From Kriegella sp963975415 (GTDB taxonomy: Bacteria > Bacteroidota > Bacteroidia > Flavobacteriales > Flavobacteriaceae): 64,000 bases of DNA. Location: positions 62,001 through 126,000 of the forward strand of contig NZ_CAXBGN010000008.1 in the NCBI RefSeq assembly GCF_963975415.1. The letters are read 5' to 3'. This document shows positions 1 to 8,081 of this stretch, piece by piece. Below the pieces are notes generated by a model. The model saw nothing but the letters and a program-made list of their open reading frames with translations. It was not told where the DNA came from and did no database searches. The position numbers and the translations under genes are program-made. The stretch's first letter is position 1. Each line of letters opens with the position of its first letter.

Positions 1-185
1 ATACAAGTTGGTATGCAAATTTTAAGCAAGTCAATTCGCTAAGAGAGCAATATCATTTTGGTTATTGGCTTAATTTCTATATCTATATGGACATGCGGGA
101 CATGGCCATGCGATCCAAAGAAACCAATTTATTGAAAAAAGTAGATTTGGCTTATGCTACCGGTAATTGGTTTTCACTTGAATGA
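1..185 (+). CDS. C-terminal tail of an unidentified protein (cut by window edge)
   Basis: An open frame runs in from the left edge (first full codon at 3) and stops with TGA at 183-185, leaving about 60 residues. The tail is rich in aromatic residues (Trp, Tyr, Phe) and ends NWFSLE. I do not recognise a family motif in it. It is on the same strand as the histidine phosphatase that starts 87 bases downstream, so the two may be co-transcribed. Reading the sequence to the left of the window would settle its identity. Confidence 0.55.
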   Translation, partial: TSWYANFKQVNSLREQYHFGYWLNFYIYMDMRDMAMRSKETNLLKKVDLAYATGNWFSLE

Positions 186-272
186 AATCAACACTATTGT
201 TTACCATGGACAATCAACCACTTGAAAATATATGATCAACGCTTATATTTTAATTTTAGCAAACATTAATAA

Positions 273-869
273 ATGCCCAGAAAAAAAATATTTTTTATAA
301 CACATGCAAATGTAATTGTCGATCCAAATTTACCGGTTCAGGATTGGGGATTATCGGACAAAGGGATAGAACGTCATATAATATTTAATTCCAACCCAAT
401 GATTGATAATATTACTGCAGTTTATTCTAGTTATGAGCAAAAAGCGATAGAAGGCGGGGTGATCTTGTCTAATCACTTGGGCATTGAATTGCAACAAGTT
501 GAGTCTTTGAAAGAAAATGATAGGTCATCGACAGGATTCCTTTATGAAGAAGAATTTCAAACCACTGCAAACATTTTTTTTGCAAAACCTTATGTATCTG
601 TGCGCGGTTGGGAAAGGGCGATTGACGCTCAGAACAGAATAGTCGCGGCCCTAGAAACAATAATATCAATTGAAAAGAGTGAAGGGGATATCGCGATTGT
701 TGCACATGGAGGAGTTGGGGCTTTGCTATTCTGCTATCTAAAAGGTAAAGAAATATCGCGCCAGTATGACCAACCGCCTAACGGAGGAGGTAATTTTTTT
801 ACCTTTTACAAAGATAATTTGAAAATAATCCATGATTGGGAAGACATTTCTTTAATACTTCCAAGATAA
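273..869 (+). CDS. Histidine phosphatase family protein
   Basis: The 198-residue protein has the two signature histidines of the phosphoglycerate-mutase-like fold: an N-terminal FITHANV strand-loop at residues 8-14 (phospho-acceptor His) and a later VAHGGVGALL segment near residue 143 (second His). The usual first motif is RHG or RHA. Here the Arg is Thr, as in a known subgroup whose N-terminus reads ITHPEV followed by a Pro-Val and a W-x-LS-x-x-G stretch; QDWGLSDKG matches that. There is no signal peptide, so it is probably cytoplasmic. The substrate cannot be told from sequence. It precedes the sulfatase locus and is separated from it by a strong terminator, so it is probably not part of the polysaccharide locus. 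Confidence 0.8.
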   Translation: MPRKKIFFITHANVIVDPNLPVQDWGLSDKGIERHIIFNSNPMIDNITAVYSSYEQKAIEGGVILSNHLGIELQQVESLKENDRSSTGFLYEEEFQTTANIFFAKPYVSVRGWERAIDAQNRIVAALETIISIEKSEGDIAIVAHGGVGALLFCYLKGKEISRQYDQPPNGGGNFFTFYKDNLKIIHDWEDISLILPR

Positions 870-870
870 T

Positions 871-1005
871 ATAGAATGCTTAAAAGATAATGTAGGCGAA
901 TACGATGCAAAACAGCTAAGCAGTTACTTGGTTAAACTAGAAATCTAGCAAAGGAATGTCTTTGTAGAAATGGAAAAGGTAGCGGACAAGGGAATAACCG
1001 AATAA
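871..1005 (+). pseudogene. Possible decayed coding remnant
   Basis: One base after the phosphatase stop, a single frame reads as protein-like, charged sequence for 25 codons, meets TAG at 946-948, and continues in the same frame with equally protein-like sequence to TAA at 1003-1005. There is no start codon of its own at the beginning. The composition (KLEI before the stop, VEMEKVADKG after) looks like a coding tail interrupted by a nonsense change. I cannot name a family. It may equally be chance in untranslated sequence. Confidence 0.2.
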
Positions 1006-1048
1006 AAGGTTTTCATATTTATAAGTTTGAGTTAAGTTAGTTGAGTGG

Positions 1049-1083
1049 AAAGGAACAGTGGGAAACTATTGTTCCTTTTTTTT
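1049..1083 (+). terminator. Intrinsic terminator
   Basis: A stem of AAAGGAACA pairing with TGTTCCTTT, extendable by two further pairs, closes a loop of about 8 bases and runs directly into a T tract. It separates the phosphatase region from the sulfatase transcript. Confidence 0.8.
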
Positions 1084-1223
1084 GAAACACCCAAAATTAA
1101 ATGAATCTTTCCACCGGTATGTATAAGTAGTAAAACATATAATCGTCATTTTTCTTGAAAGTTTATTTATTTTTTTCCAGCTTTACCCAAATACCATAGT
1201 AATCAACAAATTAATCCAAACAA

Positions 1224-2621
1224 ATGAGTGTACTTAAGAAGACATTGCAAATTAGTTCAGTATTGCTGTTTTTATTATTTCATCAAACCATTTTTTCCCA
1301 AAGCGCTAAAAAGAAACCCAATGTTATCGTTATTTTGACCGATGACCAAGGCTCTATCGACCTTAATTGCTATGGGGCCACAGATTTACATACCCCAAAT
1401 ATGGACAGGCTTGCGAAAGAAGGGGTCCGGTTTACCCAATTTTATGCCGGGGCCCCGGTTTGCTCACCTTCACGAGCAGCACTTTTAACTGGAAAAACAA
1501 ATTTACGGGCAGGTTTAGAGGGCAATGTTCCTATTCCTGAAAATGCTGAAAAGACAGGGAGGTTCGGTTTGCCAACCAACCAAATTACGATGGCCGAGAT
1601 GCTCAAGGCAAATGGCTATTATACGGCATTGATAGGCAAATGGCACTTGGGGCATCGAAAAGAAAATCTGCCCAATGGCCAAGGGTTCGATTATTTTTTC
1701 GGGCATCAACGGGGTTGTATCGATAACTATTCCCATACATTTTATTGGGCCGGACCTAACAAACATGATCTTTATAGAAACTCTGAAGAAGTATATTATT
1801 CAGGGCAACATTTTACCGATTTAATGGCAGATGAAGTAAAGCAGGTTATCGACAAGAAAAGAAATGAGCCATTCTTTATTTATTGGGCGTTCAATGCTCC
1901 CCATTACCCATATCAAGGAACAACAAAGTGGTTGGATTATTACAAAGACTTGCCCACACCTAGAAAAGAGTATGCAGCTTTTATTTCCAATACCGACGAA
2001 AAAATCGGGCATGTACTTGACTATCTAGATGAACAAAACCTTACTGATGACACAATTATCGTTTTTCAATCCGATCACGGGCATTCGTTGGAGGAACGTG
2101 CGTTTTGGGGTGGGGGCAACGCCGGACCATATAGAGGGAGCAAATTTAGTCTGTTTGAAGGGGGTATCCGTGTGCCGGCCATTATTCGATATCCCAAGGC
2201 GATACCTGCTAATGAAGTACGTGATCAAGTCGCAATGGAAATGGACTGGTTTAGCACCATAGCTGAATTGACGGGTGCCCAAGTGAAAGGAGACATTGAC
2301 GGAAAAAGTCTGATGCCAGTCATTTTAGATGATAAAAAAGAATCGCAACATAAAGTAGTGCATTGGCAAGTTAATAGTTACGATGATTCGGAAGCACAAT
2401 GGGCGGTTCGCAAGGGACCATGGAAATTAATAGGAAATGTTAGGGAACCTACAAATACGGGAGAGCGAACCGATGTAGATCAGCTGTTCCTTGTTAACTT
2501 GGAAAGTGATATTTCAGAAAAGAACAATTTGGCAAAATCCAACCCTGAAAAATTGAAAGAGCTTTTAAAAGTACATGAGTCTTGGTTGAAGTCTGTTCAG
2601 CAGGAAATGGAGATACAGTAG
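1224..2621 (+). CDS. S1-family sulfatase (arylsulfatase type)
   Basis: The 465-residue protein starts with a Sec signal peptide (hydrophobic residues 11-24, FSQS cleavage region). The formylglycine sulfatase fold follows: NVIVILTDDQG (residues 33-43) supplies the metal aspartates, and CSPSRAALLTG (80-90) is the canonical C-x-P-S-R motif whose Cys80 would be converted to formylglycine. GKWHLGH near 139 is the expected Lys/His region. It should hydrolyse sulfate esters on a glycan in the periplasm or outside the cell. It is followed by its own terminator, so it forms a single-gene transcript just ahead of a SusC/SusD pair. No maturase for formylglycine is in the window. The exact sulfated sugar cannot be inferred. 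Confidence 0.93.
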   Translation: MSVLKKTLQISSVLLFLLFHQTIFSQSAKKKPNVIVILTDDQGSIDLNCYGATDLHTPNMDRLAKEGVRFTQFYAGAPVCSPSRAALLTGKTNLRAGLEGNVPIPENAEKTGRFGLPTNQITMAEMLKANGYYTALIGKWHLGHRKENLPNGQGFDYFFGHQRGCIDNYSHTFYWAGPNKHDLYRNSEEVYYSGQHFTDLMADEVKQVIDKKRNEPFFIYWAFNAPHYPYQGTTKWLDYYKDLPTPRKEYAAFISNTDEKIGHVLDYLDEQNLTDDTIIVFQSDHGHSLEERAFWGGGNAGPYRGSKFSLFEGGIRVPAIIRYPKAIPANEVRDQVAMEMDWFSTIAELTGAQVKGDIDGKSLMPVILDDKKESQHKVVHWQVNSYDDSEAQWAVRKGPWKLIGNVREPTNTGERTDVDQLFLVNLESDISEKNNLAKSNPEKLKELLKVHESWLKSVQQEMEIQ

Positions 2622-2656
2622 TGTTTACCAGTTGAACTGGTTCGTTTTTTAGTAGG

Positions 2657-2695
2657 AAATGGGAATAGGGGTACGCGCCTATTCCCATTTTTTTT
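2657..2695 (+). terminator. Intrinsic terminator after sulfatase
   Basis: A perfect 13-base-pair stem (AAATGGGAATAGG with CCTATTCCCATTT) encloses an 8-base loop and is followed by a run of T. The stem core GGGAATAG recurs in the terminator at 10453-10493. Confidence 0.88.
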
Positions 2696-2743
2696 GGAGT
2701 TTATAAAGATCAAATAACTTACTGTTAAATTTAGGATTATGGA

Positions 2744-2777
2744 TTTGTGATAAAAAATCATAAAAATATAGTATTTG
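2744..2777 (+). promoter_or_regulatory. Candidate Bacteroidota promoter for susC/susD
   Basis: TTTG at 2744-2747 is followed after 21 bases by TAGTATTTG (2769-2777), close to the TTTG-N19-21-TAnnTTTG consensus but with one extra base in the second element. Transcription would start around 2784, about 70 bases before the ATG at 2853. This supports rejecting the earlier in-frame ATG at 2775. Confidence 0.35.
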
Positions 2778-2852
2778 TTAATTTTAGAGGGGGATTTCTT
2801 CACATTTATATATTATATTCACTTCTTTTTAACAATTAAACAACTATATATT

Positions 2853-5800
2853 ATGAAACAAAGGTTTACATCAAATCTTTTAAAACCTTACAGCAATGTA
2901 AGTTTACTTAGTGTAAGGTTCTTAGCAATGTTGATTTATTTGGGAGCGCAACTCGTCGTTGCAAGTCCTGGATCAACTGTAGAAAAGTTTAAGTCGGAGC
3001 GGATGGTACAAGCTGTGGTTAATGGTACGGTCACCGACGAAAGTGGTATGGTACTACCCGGTGCCAATATTGTTGAAAAAGGCACCACCAATGGGGTAAC
3101 TGCCGATTTTGATGGTAATTTCTCCATCGAACTAGCTGAGGCCAATGCTACTTTAATTGTGTCATATATCGGGTATGCTGCCAAAGAAGTATCTGTTAAT
3201 GGTCAAACCAACCTGCAAATTGCCCTTATGGAAGATTCTGCACAACTCGATGAGGTCATCGTTGTAGGTTATGGAACACAAAAGAAGAGTGACCTTACGG
3301 GATCTGTTGTTAGAGTTTCTTTGGAGGACAAGGAAAATTTAGGTAACACCAACATACTACAGGCCCTATCGGGTGCTGCGGCAGGGGTGAATATTCAAAA
3401 TGCGAGTGTGGCTGGGGGCGAAGCCGATTTTTCTATACGTGGAAGAACTTCTTTGTCTGCTAGCGATAGTCCATTAATTGTTCTCGATGGTATAATTTAC
3501 AACGGCTCAATAACCGATATCAATACCAATGATGTAGAATCGATTGATATACTTAAAGATGCCAGTGCAGCGGCGGTCTATGGGTCACGATCGGCCAATG
3601 GGGTGGTAATTATAAGTACAAAAAAAGGGAAATCTGAAAAACCAGTGATTTCATTCAATATGTACAGTGGCTTTCAGAATATGACGAATAACCCGATGCG
3701 GGTCATGAACGGTGAAGAGTATGCTAACCGATTGGTTGATTATTATTATCAACAAGATTTGTACAACTGGTACTATACCAACCCCACGAGTGATGCGGGC
3801 AAACCGGTTCGTCCAGATGCTTCGAACCGCGAACTTACGGCGGCAAGGTTAAGAACGGAAGAGGAACGAACGAATTACCTTGCAGGTAATGAAACAGACT
3901 GGGTAGACGCCGTTACCCGGTTTGCCGCAATCAGTAATTATAGTTTGAGCGTTTCACAACAAACGGAGCGCAGTAATTATTTTATATCAGGGTCATATAC
4001 CAATGAGGAGGGTATTCTTTTGAATGATAATTTTAAGAGGTTTACCCTGCGTTCAAATGTAGAAAGTAAGATTACCGATTGGCTGACCTTTGGGTTAAAT
4101 ACCGCTTATTCGTACCGTGATTATTCGGGTGTTGAAGTTAATCTTTGGGATGCGCGACGTGCAAGTCCATGGGCAAACAATAAAATCGGCTCGCCTGATT
4201 ATGATATTTATCTCACCGGCGAAGCGTATATGCCATTTCCACATAATAATTTATATGTAGACAATAGCGACATCGGCAATAATCTATTTATTGTAGGAAG
4301 GGCAAAAGTTACAGTGCCATGGGTCGAGGGACTCACCTATGAACTTAATTATTCCAATACTTTTTCCACACGTAACAAGAATACATTTTTCCCTGTGAAG
4401 ACACCGGAAGGTTCTGTAAATAACGGCCGGGCCATTAAAAATCCTTTTGAAGAACGTGATTGGATCGTGAACAATATCGTTTCTTATGACCGAACTTTCG
4501 GCGACCATAATGTCAATGGTACGTTATTATATAGTAGGGAACACCGGCAGGCCAATAGTTCGAATATGACCAGTGAAGGGTTTGATAACTCCATTCTTGG
4601 GTACAATAGCTTAGAGTTGGGTACTATATTTACATTGAACTCTGATGCTTGGGAAGAGGATAGTATGTCGTACATGGCCCGTGCTTTTTACTCGTTTAAA
4701 AATCGCTATATGTTGACGGCTACGGTGCGAAAGGATGGTTTTTCTGGCTTTGCGTCCGATAACAAATACGCTACTTTTCCTTCGCTATCGTTGGGTTGGG
4801 TGGTCAGTGATGAAGGTTTTATGGATAATGCAGAAAGTGTATTTTTAAAACTGAGGGCTTCCTATGGGAAAAATGGAAATCAAGGAATAGGCCGATATTC
4901 CAGTTTTTCTAGAATGCAAACTACACCTTATGTGTATGGGTCGTCAACCGTAATCGGAATAACACCATCAGTTCTTGGCAACGCCAATCTTGGGTGGGAG
5001 ACAACATCCTCGTTCAATTTGGGCCTCGATTTCGGTTTCTTCAACCGCAAGATCAATGGGTCTATTGACGCCTATAAAGCAGAAACTACAGATGTTCTTG
5101 TAAATAGGGCATTGCCACCAGCCAGTGGTTATGGCAATTTGTGGGAAAACATCGGGGCCATTGAGAATAAGGGTATCGAGTTTCAGTTGTCCACTATAAA
5201 TGTAGAAGGGGATAGCTTCAGGTGGAGTTCCGATTTTGTGTTTTCATTGAACAGAAATAAAATTACCAAACTCTATGGCGGCGATAACGATAGTGACCTT
5301 GGAAACGGATGGTTTGTCGGGGAATCTATCAATGCAATCTACGACTATGAAATGGCAGGTGGCGTTTGGACGGAAGAAGAACTGTACAGTGGGAATATTC
5401 TAGATAATTGGTATCCGGGTCAATATCGATACGTTGACCAAAATAATGATGGCGTAATAGAACCAAATGCCGACCGAACCATTATAGGTAATGAAGACCC
5501 TAATTATCGGTTCAGTATCAACAACACCTTAGCGTATAAAAATCTTTCACTTTCCTTTTTATTGAACTCGATACAAGGTGGTAATGATTATTATCTTAGA
5601 AACAATTATCAGGTTGTAAATGTTAGTGCGAACGCAGACGATGTATATCGCATAAATGCATCTGCTGTGCGACCATATTGGACACCCGATAATGGCGTTA
5701 CCAATGCTACAGGGGTTTATAATACCCCGGTGCAACATTCAGGCATTTATGAAAGTAGAAGCTTTGTTCGTTTACAGGATATAACGTTGGCCTATCGATT

Positions 5801-5996
5801 CGAATCGAATCTTATCGACAAACTTGGCATAGACAATTTCCAAGTCCAACTATCGGGTAAGAATCTTTATACTTGGACAAATTGGTCAGGATGGGATCCT
5901 GAAACAGCTGCGTACGACCCCGGAGACGACTCTGACAATAACGATGGTCTGCCCTTAATGCGCAATGTAACCATTGGTTTGAATCTTACTTTTTAG
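2853..5996 (+). CDS. SusC/RagA-type TonB-dependent outer membrane receptor (no STN domain)
   Basis: The protein is 1047 residues from the ATG at 2853; the frame is open to an ATG at 2775, but that adds an unlikely hydrophobic extension before the normal signal sequence. Order: signal peptide, carboxypeptidase-regulatory-like beta domain (NGTVTDESG ... LPGANIVEKGTT), TonB-box-like EVIVVGYGTQKKSDLTGSV, plug domain with ILKDASAAAVYGSRSANGVV, then a long barrel ending in aromatic NLTF. It imports oligosaccharides with the SusD partner 36 bases downstream. Unlike the two other SusC proteins here it lacks the STN domain and has no adjacent ECF sigma/FecR pair, so it is probably controlled differently. 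Substrate is inferred only from the neighbouring sulfatase and oxidoreductases. Confidence 0.95.
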   Translation: MKQRFTSNLLKPYSNVSLLSVRFLAMLIYLGAQLVVASPGSTVEKFKSERMVQAVVNGTVTDESGMVLPGANIVEKGTTNGVTADFDGNFSIELAEANATLIVSYIGYAAKEVSVNGQTNLQIALMEDSAQLDEVIVVGYGTQKKSDLTGSVVRVSLEDKENLGNTNILQALSGAAAGVNIQNASVAGGEADFSIRGRTSLSASDSPLIVLDGIIYNGSITDINTNDVESIDILKDASAAAVYGSRSANGVVIISTKKGKSEKPVISFNMYSGFQNMTNNPMRVMNGEEYANRLVDYYYQQDLYNWYYTNPTSDAGKPVRPDASNRELTAARLRTEEERTNYLAGNETDWVDAVTRFAAISNYSLSVSQQTERSNYFISGSYTNEEGILLNDNFKRFTLRSNVESKITDWLTFGLNTAYSYRDYSGVEVNLWDARRASPWANNKIGSPDYDIYLTGEAYMPFPHNNLYVDNSDIGNNLFIVGRAKVTVPWVEGLTYELNYSNTFSTRNKNTFFPVKTPEGSVNNGRAIKNPFEERDWIVNNIVSYDRTFGDHNVNGTLLYSREHRQANSSNMTSEGFDNSILGYNSLELGTIFTLNSDAWEEDSMSYMARAFYSFKNRYMLTATVRKDGFSGFASDNKYATFPSLSLGWVVSDEGFMDNAESVFLKLRASYGKNGNQGIGRYSSFSRMQTTPYVYGSSTVIGITPSVLGNANLGWETTSSFNLGLDFGFFNRKINGSIDAYKAETTDVLVNRALPPASGYGNLWENIGAIENKGIEFQLSTINVEGDSFRWSSDFVFSLNRNKITKLYGGDNDSDLGNGWFVGESINAIYDYEMAGGVWTEEELYSGNILDNWYPGQYRYVDQNNDGVIEPNADRTIIGNEDPNYRFSINNTLAYKNLSLSFLLNSIQGGNDYYLRNNYQVVNVSANADDVYRINASAVRPYWTPDNGVTNATGVYNTPVQHSGIYESRSFVRLQDITLAYRFESNLIDKLGIDNFQVQLSGKNLYTWTNWSGWDPETAAYDPGDDSDNNDGLPLMRNVTIGLNLTF

Positions 5997-6032
5997 ACCT
6001 ATGAATCTTGTTTAAGTAAAAAAATAGAAATT

Positions 6033-7742
6033 ATGAGTAACATGAATATATTCAAAATGAAGTTTGTACTACTGGGAGTAGTAGTGCTGATAGCGATAAT
6101 AAGCTCGTGCAATAGCGATATTCTTGATGAGCGACCCCTTGATTTTCTTGCTCCTGAAAATTCATTCGAAACGGTCGATGGCATCCGGCAAGGAATAACC
6201 GGTTTGCACGCCACAGCCCGAACAACGTGGTATGGTTCGGCCAATCAAGATGCATTTGTAATTATGATGGGGAATGTTGGTACCGATGTGGCTTTTCATG
6301 GAGAGAATCCCGGAGGGAACAATAGATTGGTCAATTATGAAGCTGAGATGACTTCGACCAATGGCCAATTTACCTATTATTGGGAATCAAGCTACAAGAT
6401 TATTCAACAAGCCAATATTTTGATAGATGCGATAAACAAATCCGATGATGACATTTGGTCGGACGCAAGTGAAAAAAATAGATTTTTGGCCGAGGCACTT
6501 TTCTTCAGGGCTTGGACTTACCGTTTTCTCGTTCCACTTTACGGTGAGGTTCCCTTGGTAACTGAAGCTATTAGCTCTGTGAAAACCGATTTTTCCAGAG
6601 ATCCCATTGCAGATATTTATGCGCAGGTAGAAGAAGATTTGATTTTTGGCGCGGAAAATTTACCGGGTCGTGGCGAAGAGGAGAACCCGGGTAGAATTAC
6701 AAAAGGTGCCGCATTACATGTTTTAAGTGAGGTGTATTTGGCCCAGTCCAAGTTCCAATTGGCCGTAGATGCCGCTTCCGAAGTTATTGACGGTCCTTAT
6801 GCTTTGATGACCGAACGTTTCGGATCTACGATCGAAGCCTTTGGTAGTGGTGATGTTTTTCTAGATTTATTCGCCTACGGGAACCATTCGTTGGAGGCCA
6901 ATACAGAGGCACTGTGGGTTATTCAAATCGAACCGCTCATTGCCGGGGGATCCAGTTTCCCTGGGGAAAGAGCGTGGGGTCCGGCTTATTTTAGAATGGG
7001 TAATACCCCCGACGGATTTCAGGCCTTTAGGGGAGAATTGGTTAATGGTAGTTATACCGGTTACCAAGATACCTTGAGTAGACCTGTTGCTTGGGTCCGA
7101 CCAACAAATTATACGGCCTATGATATTTGGAAAAGCGACTGGGACAATGATATCAGAAATGCGAAACACAATATCAAAAGGAAATTCTATTTCGACAACC
7201 CTGAATCCGCCTTTGACAAACAAGAGATAGATTTCAGTCTGTACCCCGAAGGAACAAGAGACGGTATCAGGGATACTTGTCAGTATATTTACCCTTACTT
7301 TATGAAGCATGCCGATCCGCTGAACCATTTCACAGATCCCGGCCGCTCCGGTGGAGGGTTCAACCATAAAGATGTCTACGCCCTTCGCTTGGGGGAAACA
7401 TATTTGATTCGAGCGGAAGCCTACGTCGGTCTTGGGAACACCACCCTTGCCGCAGCTGATATCAATGCTATTCGAAATAGGGCCAATGCTACTCCTGTCG
7501 ATGCCGCCGATGTAGATTTGGACTATATACTGGATGAACGGGCACGCGAACTGTATGGTGAAGAATTCAGGCACATCACCTTAAGAAGAATGGGCAAATT
7601 ATTGGAACGGGTACGGTTGTACAACAACAACCCCATTTATCCTGCTTGTAACATTCAAGATCATAATGTGTTGTTCCCTATTCCCCAAAATCAGATTGAC
7701 TTGAACATTGATGCACCATTTGAACAGAATCCGGGGTACTAG
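6033..7742 (+). CDS. SusD/RagB-type glycan-binding lipoprotein
   Basis: This 569-residue protein carries a lipoprotein signal (hydrophobic stretch then ISSC-N, Cys about residue 26) and the SusD features: DERPLDFL after the Cys, FLAEALFFRAWTYRFLVPLYGEVPLV (a TPR helix) near residue 150, EERARELYGEE-like text (LDERARELYGEEFRH) near 500, and a C-terminus FPIPQNQIDLN ... QNPGY. It should sit on the outer face of the outer membrane and act as the lid and binding partner of the SusC encoded 36 bases upstream. The pair forms one transcript ending at the hairpin at 7772. The bound glycan is not evident. Confidence 0.95.
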   Translation: MSNMNIFKMKFVLLGVVVLIAIISSCNSDILDERPLDFLAPENSFETVDGIRQGITGLHATARTTWYGSANQDAFVIMMGNVGTDVAFHGENPGGNNRLVNYEAEMTSTNGQFTYYWESSYKIIQQANILIDAINKSDDDIWSDASEKNRFLAEALFFRAWTYRFLVPLYGEVPLVTEAISSVKTDFSRDPIADIYAQVEEDLIFGAENLPGRGEEENPGRITKGAALHVLSEVYLAQSKFQLAVDAASEVIDGPYALMTERFGSTIEAFGSGDVFLDLFAYGNHSLEANTEALWVIQIEPLIAGGSSFPGERAWGPAYFRMGNTPDGFQAFRGELVNGSYTGYQDTLSRPVAWVRPTNYTAYDIWKSDWDNDIRNAKHNIKRKFYFDNPESAFDKQEIDFSLYPEGTRDGIRDTCQYIYPYFMKHADPLNHFTDPGRSGGGFNHKDVYALRLGETYLIRAEAYVGLGNTTLAAADINAIRNRANATPVDAADVDLDYILDERARELYGEEFRHITLRRMGKLLERVRLYNNNPIYPACNIQDHNVLFPIPQNQIDLNIDAPFEQNPGY

Positions 7743-7771
7743 TTCAAACTATAATAATTAAATCTAAAATT

Positions 7772-7795
7772 CCTCGGGGCTCTGCCCCGGGGTTT
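7772..7795 (+). terminator. Terminator-like GC-rich hairpin after susD
   Basis: A 9-base-pair, GC-rich stem (one G-T pair) with a 3-base loop (TCT) lies 30 bases after the SusD stop. Only three T follow, so termination may be weak or the hairpin may stabilise the 3' end of the message. Confidence 0.5.
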
Positions 7796-7990
7796 CCCAT
7801 TTACCTCCCCCTAGAGAGGTCAGATTCTATTTTTTACGGAATTTGTGTGGGGTAAAATAGAGAATTTCGGTTTCAAGAAATTCTTTGTTTGACCCTGCCT
7901 CAGGGTTCATGACGGGGGCAAGGAATAATTGTAGTAGGGTTGCTTTAGACAATAATTAAGGTACATAAATCAACCCTGCCTTTAATAAAT

Positions 7991-8015
7991 CGGAAAAAGG
8001 TTATATCTTTTTCCG
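7991..8015 (+). promoter_or_regulatory. Perfect 9+7+9 palindrome upstream of Gfo/Idh/MocA gene (possible operator)
   Basis: CGGAAAAAG and CTTTTTCCG form a perfect dyad separated by GTTATAT, 66 bases before the ATG at 8082. The centre overlaps a TATCTTTT stretch resembling a -7 element, so the dyad could be a regulator site over the promoter, or an RNA hairpin. It lacks the trailing T run of a terminator. Confidence 0.35.
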
Positions 8016-8081
8016 GTGTACCGATACAGGTCGCGTAGTTTAAAAGAACACAATAGTTGAATAATTTTAATTTAGAGTACA

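Larger units (their letters stand above)
870..1223. other. Intergenic region: possible gene remnant, terminator, leader of the sulfatase
   Basis: This 354-base stretch holds a possibly decayed reading frame (871-1005), a strong intrinsic terminator (1049-1083) and an AT-rich leader before the sulfatase at 1224. I found no exact TAnnTTTG promoter element in the leader. Confidence 0.5.
7743..8081. other. Structured intergenic region with four dyads
   Basis: This 339-base gap holds four inverted repeats: a GC-rich hairpin at 7772-7792 (CCTCGGGGC/GCCCCGGGG), AGAATTTC/GAAATTCT at 7861-7884, ACCCTG/CAGGGT at 7892-7906, and CGGAAAAAG/CTTTTTCCG at 7991-8015. The word ACCCTGCCT occurs twice (7892 and about 7973). 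No protein-like frame is seen. It separates the SusC/SusD transcript from the Gfo/Idh/MocA gene. Confidence 0.5.

Noticed and set aside
2775..2852. Upstream in-frame start of the first SusC gene
   Set aside because: A candidate promoter at 2744-2777 overlaps it, and the normal signal sequence begins at the ATG at 2853.
6867..7574. 235-codon open frame on the minus strand
   Set aside because: It lies wholly inside the SusD gene on the opposite strand, has no recognisable domain, and is a shadow of a well-supported coding region.
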